Assembly (NCBI GenBank): GCA_005882055.1
Contig: VBGQ01000070.1
Location: 1-5,344, forward strand
Reading direction: 5' to 3'
DNA from: Chloroflexota bacterium
GTDB taxonomy: Bacteria > Chloroflexota > Limnocylindria > QHBO01
Length of the DNA: 5,344 nt
Every line of letters starts with the position of its first letter. The first letter of the stretch is position 1. Under the pieces are notes generated by a model that ran no database searches, was not told the DNA's origin, and was given only the letters and a program-made list of their open reading frames with translations. Of this stretch, positions 1 through 5,344 are shown in pieces. The position numbers and the translations under genes are program-made.

Positions 1-1796
1 AAACCGATGAGGAGGCGAGCGCCCACGTCGGCGTGACGATCGAGGACGGGGATCTCTGCCCGCGGTTCACGGCGCGCTGGTTCGCCGAGGTCGCCAATGG
101 ATCGTCGCCGGACTGGATGCAACGGCGCCTGGTGGCGGCCGGGATGCGGCCGATAAGCGCGGTGGTCGACGTGACCAACTACGTGATGCACGAGCTCGGT
201 CAGCCGATGCATGCCTACGACGCCGACACGGTGCCGGACGGCCAGATCGTCGTGCGGCGCGCGCGGACCGGCGAGACGCTGGAGACGATCGATCACGAGC
301 GGCGCACGCTCGACGAGGGGATGCTCGTCATCGCCGACGGCTCTCGAGCCATCGGGCTCGCCGGCATCATGGGCGGCGCCGAGACGGAGGTGACCCCGGC
401 GACGACGCGGGTGATCCTCGAGTCGGCGGTCTTCCACGGCCCGACCATCCGCAACACCGCGCGCCGCCTTGGCCTTCGATCTGAGGCGAGCCTGATCGCG
501 GAGATCACCGGGGCATCCGTGGCGCGCGGGATCGTCGACAACGACCCCGAGCCCCAGCCGCGTCGCGTGGTGCGCGGCGACGTCGCGCGCACCGAGCGCC
601 TGCTGGGCATACCCGTCGAGGTTGGGCACATGGGGGAGCTGCTCAGACCGCTCGAGTTCGAGGTCCGCGAGGTGGATCCAGCCGGTACGTGGGAGGTGGC
701 GGTTCCGCCGCACCGGCTCGACGTGGTGGAGGCCGTGGACGTGGCCGAGGAGTTCGCTCGAGCCCACGGCTACCCGCTCATCCCCGGCCGGCTGCCCCGG
801 GCTGCGCTCCCTCCGTACCGGCCGGACCCGTCCGAGCCGCGTCACCGGGTGCGCAGGATCATGGCCGGCCTTGGCCTGGACGAGGTCGTGACTCACGCGC
901 TGCTCTCGCCCGACGACCTGCGACGCTCCGGATACGACCCGACTGAGCCAGGCATCGTGCGCGTCGCGAACCCGCTCTCCGAGGCACATGTGCTGCTGCG
1001 GCCGGTCCTGTATCCGTCGCTGCTGGCCGCGCTGGCTGAGAACGTCCGCCAGCGCCGGCTGGACCCCTGGATCTTCGAGGTGGGCAAGACCTACCACTAC
1101 GTTCCCGGGGCGCGCCAAATGCCACTCGGCGCCGAGACGGCCGGCAAAGGCCGCTTCGAGGTCTGGCACCTGGGGATCGCTCTCCTGGGACCCGCCACGC
1201 CGGCAGCCGTGGGTTCGCCGCCGCGTGACGCGGACGTGGCGCAGCTCAAGGGCCTCGTCGAGGCCCTGCATGCTGCCCTGGGAGCGCCCCTTCCGGGCTA
1301 TCGCCCCGAGGAACCCGAGGAGCGTCACCCGCACCTGCATCCCGGTCGGGCTGCGCGGATGGTTGATTCGTCCGGGCGTGCCTACGGGAGCCTCGGGGAG
1401 GTCGACCCACGCATCGCCGCGGAGTGGGGCCTGACGGGCAACCCAGTCGTTTCTGCGATCAACCTCCCGCAGCTCCTGGCGCTGGTCCCTGGCACGATGC
1501 GCGCGGCACCGGTGCCAGCTGCCCAGCCGGTAGATCGCGATCTGGCCGTGGTGCTCGACCAGGCGACGCCCGTAGGTGAGCTCCTCCGCCTGGTGCGTGC
1601 CAACGCCGGACCGATGCTGGCGGATGCACGCCTTTTCGATGAGTACCGAGGCCCGCAGCTCGGGGCAGGCCGTGTCTCGTATGCCGTGGCGCTACGGTTC
1701 CAGCCGAGCGCGGCAGCCGACGAGAAGGCAATCGAGAAGGCGCTCAATCGCGTGCGAGGGGCGCTCGTCCACCACCTTGGCGCGGAGATCCGATAG
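1..1796 (+). CDS. pheT: Phenylalanyl-tRNA synthetase beta subunit, 5'-truncated by window edge, with apparent internal in-frame deletion
   Basis: Beta chain of the cytoplasmic (alphabeta)2 enzyme that charges tRNA-Phe; the beta chain edits mischarged Tyr-tRNA and binds tRNA. The frame is already open at base 3, so about 200 N-terminal residues lie upstream and the ATG at 33 is internal. 597 residues are visible, numbered from base 3. The B3/B4 editing domain comes first: VVDVTNYV and ELGQPMHAYD near residues 55-75, GIMGGAE near 120, ILES near 140, GLRSEAS at 157-163. A B5 domain follows with PPHRLD (235-240) and DVAEEF (246-251), then the catalytic-like core with NPLSEAHVLLRP and FEVGKTY, and a complete C-terminal FDX-ACB domain (about 503-597, RLFDEYRG). 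After SEAS the conserved R-[FY]-E-[KR]-G stretch, roughly 20 residues, is missing and the protein resumes at LIAEITGA. The frame is intact. Family assignment is near certain; activity is uncertain because of the gap. Confidence 0.95.
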   Translation, partial: TDEEASAHVGVTIEDGDLCPRFTARWFAEVANGSSPDWMQRRLVAAGMRPISAVVDVTNYVMHELGQPMHAYDADTVPDGQIVVRRARTGETLETIDHERRTLDEGMLVIADGSRAIGLAGIMGGAETEVTPATTRVILESAVFHGPTIRNTARRLGLRSEASLIAEITGASVARGIVDNDPEPQPRRVVRGDVARTERLLGIPVEVGHMGELLRPLEFEVREVDPAGTWEVAVPPHRLDVVEAVDVAEEFARAHGYPLIPGRLPRAALPPYRPDPSEPRHRVRRIMAGLGLDEVVTHALLSPDDLRRSGYDPTEPGIVRVANPLSEAHVLLRPVLYPSLLAALAENVRQRRLDPWIFEVGKTYHYVPGARQMPLGAETAGKGRFEVWHLGIALLGPATPAAVGSPPRDADVAQLKGLVEALHAALGAPLPGYRPEEPEERHPHLHPGRAARMVDSSGRAYGSLGEVDPRIAAEWGLTGNPVVSAINLPQLLALVPGTMRAAPVPAAQPVDRDLAVVLDQATPVGELLRLVRANAGPMLADARLFDEYRGPQLGAGRVSYAVALRFQPSAAADEKAIEKALNRVRGALVHHLGAEIR

Positions 1797-1810
1797 GCCT
1801 CAGGTCATCC

Positions 1811-1840
1811 TTGTCCGCCCGTCGAGCCGCCTGCTACGCT
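1811..1840 (+). promoter_or_regulatory. Candidate sigma70-type promoter with extended -10, upstream of cvpA
   Basis: In the gap after pheT, TTGTCC (1811-1816) could serve as a -35 box and TACGCT (1835-1840) as a -10 box, spaced 18 nt. TG at 1832-1833 followed by one base gives an extended -10. TACGCT fits the TAnnnT pattern common in high-GC bacteria. Transcription would begin near 1847, leaving about 27 nt of leader before the cvpA GTG. This is a pattern match by eye; in GC-rich DNA such matches arise by chance, so confidence is limited. Confidence 0.4.
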
Positions 1841-1857
1841 TCGCGCGCCCGAAAACC

Positions 1858-1866
1858 GGAGAGGGG
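1858..1866 (+). promoter_or_regulatory. Ribosome binding site deciding the cvpA start
   Basis: The purine run GGAGAGGGG ends 7 nt before the GTG at 1874. It is the best Shine-Dalgarno in the window and favours GTG 1874 over the upstream in-frame TTG at 1811. The TTG has no comparable site and would add about 21 Arg/Ala-rich residues before the conserved N-terminus. Confidence 0.7.
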
Positions 1867-1873
1867 CTGGAGC

Positions 1874-2464
1874 GTGCTCGAATTCATCGGTAAGCTGAAC
1901 TGGGTCGATTTCGTCGTCATCATCGTGCTGGCCGCTGGCGCGTTCGCCGGCTTTCAGCAGGGACTGATCCGTTACGCCCTGAGCCTGGTGGCGCTGGTCG
2001 TCGCGTTCATCATCGCGGCGCAGCTGAAGGGCCCGCTGACCGACGCGCTGTCGACCTTCTGGACCGCGTTCGACCCGCCGGTTCGCGAGTTCTGGGTCTT
2101 CGTGGTGCTGTTCGTGGTCCTGGCGATCGGCGGCTGGTTCATCGTTCGAGCCTTCTATCGGACCACCAGGCTGCCCATCATCAAGCAGGTCGACGAGATC
2201 CTGGGCGCGGTCCTTGGAGTTGCCTTTGCAGCGACCGCCATCGTGCTCTTGCTCGTCGTCTTTGACTCGCTCTTCAGGACGGGAGCGACCCTGCCCGGCC
2301 AGTCAGGATTGCGCGAGAGCGAGACCGGCTGGCTCAAGGCCTTCTACCAGGCGATGAACGATTCCGTCCTGGTGGGCGTCTTCCGTCGCAGCATCCTCCC
2401 AGTGGTCGGGTTCCTGGCGCGAATCTTCCTTCCCAGCGACGTCGCGCGGCTCCTGCAACCGTGA
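1874..2464 (+). CDS. cvpA: CvpA family integral membrane protein
   Basis: 196-residue inner-membrane protein of the CvpA (colicin V production) family, which includes proteins needed for colicin V export in E. coli and, in several bacteria, envelope stress or bile resistance. The molecular role is unsettled. Seen here: an N-terminal NWVD signature (residues 9-12), first membrane helix about 10-27 ending in GFQQGLIR, second about 32-51, third about 69-93, fourth about 106-130 preceded by the family's D-x-x-LGA-x-LG motif (D107 to G115). An amphipathic C-terminal tail runs to residue 196. Length is ordinary for the family and nothing appears missing. GTG 1874 is chosen for its Shine-Dalgarno and because translation then begins just before the conserved NW motif. 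Its stop overlaps the mpg start by four bases, so the two are probably translationally coupled. Linkage to pheT and mutS2 is also seen in Firmicutes, supporting the assignment. Confidence 0.88.
   Translation: MLEFIGKLNWVDFVVIIVLAAGAFAGFQQGLIRYALSLVALVVAFIIAAQLKGPLTDALSTFWTAFDPPVREFWVFVVLFVVLAIGGWFIVRAFYRTTRLPIIKQVDEILGAVLGVAFAATAIVLLLVVFDSLFRTGATLPGQSGLRESETGWLKAFYQAMNDSVLVGVFRRSILPVVGFLARIFLPSDVARLLQP
2461..2464 (+). other. Four-base stop/start overlap cvpA-mpg (GTGA)
   Basis: The GTG start of mpg shares bases with the TGA stop of cvpA. There is no recognisable ribosome binding site just upstream, so mpg is likely translated by re-initiating ribosomes finishing cvpA. This marks the two genes as one transcriptional unit. 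Confidence 0.75.
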
Positions 2465-3090
2465 CGGTTGCCGCCTCGCCGGCGGCAGCGCGGCTCCAGA
2501 CCGCCATCACGGACCGCGCGTGGTTCGATCGGCCCGCGCTCGAGGTGGCACCGGACCTGCTCGGCGCTCGCCTGGTGCACGCGTCGCCGACCGGCGTGGT
2601 CGCCGGCCGCATCGTGGAGGTCGAGGCGTACGCCGGACCGGAAGACCGCGCCGCTCATTCGTCCCGCGGTCGCACGCCACGCAACGCGGTCATGTTCGGG
2701 CCGCCCGGGCACCTGTACGTGTATTTCGTCTATGGGATGCACCACTGCATCAACGTGGTCTGCGGATCCGGCAGCAAGCCGGAGGCGGTGCTGATCCGCG
2801 CGGTGGCGATCGATGAAGGCACGGACCTGGCGCGGGCGCGACGGGGCTGGTCGAAGATCGGCGCACCGCTGCCGTTGGCCGCCGGTCCGGGAAACGTGGC
2901 CGCCGCGTTTGGAATCGACCGATCGCTGAACGGCGCCGATCTGACCACGGGACCGGTGTGGGTGACGCTCGGTGAGGCCCCTCCCCGGATCGTGGCGCGA
3001 CCTCGGGTCGGTGTGGCGTATGCCGGCGACTGGGCGGCTCTGCCGTGGCGCTTCCTGGTGGCCGATGACCGACATGTCTCGCGCCGCTGA
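2461..3090 (+). CDS. mpg: 3-methyladenine DNA glycosylase, AAG/MPG family
   Basis: 209-residue monofunctional DNA glycosylase that flips out and excises alkylated and deaminated purines (3-methyladenine, 7-methylguanine, hypoxanthine), starting base excision repair. Motifs match human AAG closely: RIVEVEAY (residues 50-57), where E55 corresponds to the catalytic Glu125 and Y57 to Tyr127; H66 in AAHSSRG matches His136; the TPRN-x-x-MF segment (72-79); LYVYFVYGMHHCIN, where Y91 matches the intercalating Tyr162 and N98 Asn169; and R113 in LIRAV matches Arg182. GPGN and FGIDRSLNGADL follow, and RVGVAYAGDWA near the end is the usual closing motif. Length is typical of the bacterial form and all key residues are present. 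The GTG start overlaps the cvpA stop as GTGA; no Shine-Dalgarno is evident, consistent with translational coupling. It occupies the place held by polX in the Firmicutes cluster. Residue equivalences are from remembered alignment. Confidence 0.95.
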   Translation: MTVAASPAAARLQTAITDRAWFDRPALEVAPDLLGARLVHASPTGVVAGRIVEVEAYAGPEDRAAHSSRGRTPRNAVMFGPPGHLYVYFVYGMHHCINVVCGSGSKPEAVLIRAVAIDEGTDLARARRGWSKIGAPLPLAAGPGNVAAAFGIDRSLNGADLTTGPVWVTLGEAPPRIVARPRVGVAYAGDWAALPWRFLVADDRHVSRR

Positions 3091-5344
3091 CCAAGGGCCG
3101 GGGGGATCGGTGGCTCCCGCGGCGAGGGAGCCTCCCCAGGCGGGCGTGGCTGCTGACCCTGGAAGCCTGCGCGCCCTCGAATTCGGGGCGGTGGTCTCGA
3201 TGATCGCCGCGAAGACCGCCTTCACCCCCTCCCGGGAGCTCGCGGAGGCAACCGTCCCGGTGTCGGATGCCCGGCACGTCGCCTTGCTCCAGGAGCAGAC
3301 CGATGAGGCCGTGCGGCTGCTCGACGAGCAGGCGCAGGCTGGTATCGGCGGCGCCCGCGACGTGCGGGGACCGATCGAGCGCGCGCGGCGCGGCGGCCGC
3401 CTCGCTCCCTCGGAGCTCCTCGAGCTGGCCGAGACGCTGTACGCCACCGGCGTCTTCGCGGCGCGCCTCGCAACGTGGCGCGGTCGCCATCTCTCAGAGC
3501 TGCATGCCCTGCTCGACGATGCGCCGGCCCTCCGCGAGCGTATCGAACGCAGCGTCGATGAGGCCGGCGAGATCCTCGACAGCGCATCGGGCGAGCTGGC
3601 CGCCATTCGCAAGCGGTTGCGGACCGCGCAGGATCGGGTGCGTGAGCGCCTGAACGCCATGCTGCGCTCGCCCGACCTGGCGGGCGTCATCGGGGAGGCG
3701 ATCGTGACCGTACGCGCCGGGCGCTACGTCATCCCGGTGCGTGCCGAGGCCAAGGGTCGCCTCAAGGGGATCGTCCACGACCAGAGCGCGTCGGGCGCGA
3801 CCCTGTTCGTTGAGCCGCTGACCGTGGTCGAGCTGAACAACACCTGGACGCAGGCGACACTCGACGAGCAGCGTGAGATCGAGCGCATCCTCGACGACCT
3901 GTCCCGCCTGGTCGAAGCCCAAGCGGACACGCTGCAGACCTCGCTCGAAGCGCTGTCTAGCGCCGACCTCTGGCTGGCCCGCGCCCGGCTGGCCGCCGAA
4001 CAGGATGCCGTTCGGCCTGCCATCAGCGAGGACGCCGTGGAGCTGTTGAGCGCCCGCCACCCACTCCTGGGTGCGGGCGCCGTGGCCATCGACCTGCGCC
4101 TGGGCGACAGGTTCGGCTATCGGGCCATGGTTATCACTGGTCCGAACACCGGCGGCAAGACCGTCTCGCTCAAGACGCTCGGCCTGCTCGCGCTCATGCA
4201 CCAGGCGGGACTGCGGGTGCCGGCCGCGGAGGGTGCACGTCTGCCCGTGTTCACGCGGGTGATGGCGGACATCGGGGATGAGCAGAGCATCGCGCAGTCG
4301 CTGTCGACGTTCTCCAGCCACCTCGTCAACGTGGTGCGCTTCGTCGAGGCAGCCGCCCCCGGGACGCTCGTGCTCCTCGACGAAGTCGGCGCGGGAACCA
4401 ACGTGACCAATGCATCAGTCGAGTTCGACGTCGCCACCCTGCGGCCGACCTATCGGTTGTCCACGGGCTTGCCCGGCAAGAGCCAGGCGTTCGCCATTGC
4501 CCAACGGCTCGGGCTCCCGCCCGACGTGCTGCAGGACGCCGAGCGGCGGCTCTCCGCTGAGCATCGCAGCATGGAGGAGACCCTCGCCGCGATCCAGCGC
4601 GCCGAGGTGGCGCGCGGTGAGGAGCTCGACCAGGCGCGCCGTGATCGGGCGTCCGCCGCTGAGGAGCGTGCCAGAGCGAGGGCCGGTATGACCCGGGCGC
4701 GGCAGGAGGCGGGCACCGTTCTCGAAGAAGCGCGGAGCGCGGCAGACGCAATGCTGGTTCGGGCCGAACGCGATGTCGCGGAGCTGCGACGCGAGGTCAA
4801 TCGCCTGCAGGGAAGCCGGGGTCGGGCGCGGAACCGCGGCGAGGCGACCGCGGGCATGGTCGAGCTAGAGCGACGCGCCATCGCCGCCCGCGAGACCCTG
4901 GATCGTGCGGGAGCCCGGTCCGAGTTGAGCCCCACGGCGTCTGCGGAGGCTGCGGACCTGCCCCGGGTTGAGGAGCGAGCTGAGCCGCGGGTCGGCCTGT
5001 TCGGCCGGAGCCGCACGCTGGGGACGACCGGTCGCATCGTCGATCGCTCGGGCCGTACAGGTCGCGTGACGCTCGAGACCGATGACGCGCGGGTGGTGCT
5101 GCCGGGCGACGACGTCGAGGTCGTCCCCGAGCCGGCGGCCGCCCCGACTACGGACAGCGCCGCGGAGGAGCTGCGGAGGAAGGCCGCCGCTCGTATCTCG
5201 CCACGCCTCGACCTGCGCGGCGAGCGTGTCGAGGCTGCGCTCGAGCTACTGGATGGCTACGTGGACGAGGCGCTGCTGGCCGGCCTGGATTCGGTGGCGA
5301 TCATCCACGGTGCGGGGACCGGGGCGCTGCGCCGCGCCATTCGC
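3074..5344 (+). CDS. mutS2: MutS2 ATPase / Smr-domain protein, 3'-truncated by window edge, with apparent internal deletion in the ATPase domain
   Basis: MutS2 is an ABC-type ATPase dimer without the MutS mismatch-recognition domain. Family members restrain homologous recombination by acting on branched DNA, and in Bacillus rescue collided ribosomes. 757 residues are visible, numbered from ATG 3074. Conserved N-terminus LRALEFGAVV near 32; core and clamp with YVIPVRAEAKGRLKGIVHDQ and SGATLFVEP (about 218-250); RHPLLG; Walker A GPNTGGKT (356-363); signature DEQSIAQSLSTFSSH (402-416); Walker B LVLLDE (432-437); then GAGT (439-442) runs directly into NVTNASVEFD. About 40 residues normally in between, carrying the D-loop and TTHY switch histidine, are absent. 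A charged coiled coil follows (about 486-613), then a KOW-like segment (about 640-685) and a C-terminal Smr domain with LDLRG (712-716) and HGAGTGALR (745-753), where A replaces the usual K/R. The last 25-30 residues lie beyond the window. Starts at ATG 3065, GTG 3110 or GTG 3146 are also possible. Confidence 0.93.
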   Translation, partial: MSRAADQGPGGSVAPAAREPPQAGVAADPGSLRALEFGAVVSMIAAKTAFTPSRELAEATVPVSDARHVALLQEQTDEAVRLLDEQAQAGIGGARDVRGPIERARRGGRLAPSELLELAETLYATGVFAARLATWRGRHLSELHALLDDAPALRERIERSVDEAGEILDSASGELAAIRKRLRTAQDRVRERLNAMLRSPDLAGVIGEAIVTVRAGRYVIPVRAEAKGRLKGIVHDQSASGATLFVEPLTVVELNNTWTQATLDEQREIERILDDLSRLVEAQADTLQTSLEALSSADLWLARARLAAEQDAVRPAISEDAVELLSARHPLLGAGAVAIDLRLGDRFGYRAMVITGPNTGGKTVSLKTLGLLALMHQAGLRVPAAEGARLPVFTRVMADIGDEQSIAQSLSTFSSHLVNVVRFVEAAAPGTLVLLDEVGAGTNVTNASVEFDVATLRPTYRLSTGLPGKSQAFAIAQRLGLPPDVLQDAERRLSAEHRSMEETLAAIQRAEVARGEELDQARRDRASAAEERARARAGMTRARQEAGTVLEEARSAADAMLVRAERDVAELRREVNRLQGSRGRARNRGEATAGMVELERRAIAARETLDRAGARSELSPTASAEAADLPRVEERAEPRVGLFGRSRTLGTTGRIVDRSGRTGRVTLETDDARVVLPGDDVEVVPEPAAAPTTDSAAEELRRKAAARISPRLDLRGERVEAALELLDGYVDEALLAGLDSVAIIHGAGTGALRRAIR
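3102..3137 (+). repeat. GC-rich inverted repeat (hairpin) at the mpg/mutS2 junction
   Basis: GGCTCCC (3112-3118) pairs with GGGAGCC (3126-3132) around a 7-nt loop, and GGGGA (3102-3106) pairs with TCCCC (3133-3137). This gives 12 base pairs with a single 5-nt bulge on the left arm (3107-3111). It starts about 11 nt after the mpg stop. No T-run follows, so it is not a classic intrinsic terminator. It lies inside the mutS2 coding sequence if ATG 3074 is used, but in the intergenic leader if GTG 3146 is the true start. Chance folding in GC-rich DNA is a real alternative. Confidence 0.45.

Noticed and set aside
33..35. ATG at 33 as a true pheT start
   Set aside because: The frame is open and homologous upstream to the window edge, and a start here would omit the N-terminal tRNA-binding and B1 regions. 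It is an internal codon of a gene cut by the window.
1811..1873. Extended CvpA N-terminus from TTG 1811
   Set aside because: It would add an Arg/Ala-rich stretch not seen before the NW motif. The strong Shine-Dalgarno lies at 1858-1866, and the candidate promoter occupies 1811-1840.
3102..3137. Intrinsic transcription terminator after mpg
   Set aside because: The stem is good but is followed by a G-rich run rather than T residues, and mutS2 follows immediately. It is kept only as a hairpin of unknown role.
2344..3690. Long minus-strand open frame of 448 codons opposite cvpA, mpg and mutS2
   Set aside because: The translation is rich in Arg, Ser, Ala and Pro with no recognisable domain and crosses three well-supported plus-strand genes. 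It is the usual antisense shadow of GC-rich coding DNA.
3494..4321. Minus-strand open frame of 275 codons opposite mutS2
   Set aside because: It lies wholly within strongly conserved MutS2 coding sequence (core to the signature motif). Its own translation shows no domain.
4410..4691. Plus-strand 93-codon frame starting at the MutS2 gap, considered as evidence for a frameshift or a separate gene
   Set aside because: MutS2 continues in its own frame (NASVEFD, then RPTYRL) on both sides of the gap, so there is no frameshift. The 93-codon frame is Arg/Ser/Pro-rich noise.

Overview
The window is a tightly packed, entirely plus-strand, very GC-rich stretch of bacterial chromosome. It holds four protein-coding genes: the 3' part of pheT (phenylalanyl-tRNA synthetase beta chain), a CvpA-family membrane protein, mpg (3-methyladenine DNA glycosylase), and most of mutS2 (MutS2 ATPase/Smr protein, running off the right edge). 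No RNA genes, mobile elements, CRISPR arrays or phage genes are visible. High GC, strong third-position G/C bias, GTG starts and the protein flavour suggest a high-GC lineage such as Chloroflexota (perhaps Limnocylindria-like) or an actinobacterium. This placement is inference; no marker here decides it.

Layout: pheT occupies the left third and ends at 1796. A 77-nt gap follows, with a plausible extended -10 promoter and a good Shine-Dalgarno ahead of cvpA (1874-2464). cvpA and mpg overlap by four bases (GTGA), and mpg runs into mutS2 with a short overlap or a short gap, depending on which mutS2 start is used. A GC-rich inverted repeat lies at the mpg/mutS2 junction. The only non-coding stretch over 50 nt that can be asserted is 1797-1873.

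The order pheT - cvpA - (repair gene) - mutS2 resembles the Firmicutes arrangement pheS-pheT-zapA-cvpA-polX-mutS2. Here mpg, a base-excision-repair glycosylase, sits where polX, a base-excision-repair polymerase, is found there, and no zapA is seen. The cvpA-mpg-mutS2 part is probably one transcript linking a membrane protein with two DNA-maintenance proteins. MutS2 is also known in Bacillus as a ribosome-collision rescue factor, so a functional tie to the translation gene pheT is conceivable but unproven.

The most notable observation is that both long genes appear to lack an internal, in-frame block of otherwise highly conserved sequence. PheT jumps from the SEAS motif straight to a helix that normally lies about 20 residues further on. 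MutS2 jumps from GAGT, just after Walker B, to the NASVEFD motif, losing about 40 residues that normally contain the D-loop and the switch histidine (TTHY). Reading frame is kept in both. These could be real lineage-specific deletions, decayed function, or assembly/consensus artefacts; the raw sequence cannot distinguish them. Nothing else in the window looks like a new biological system.
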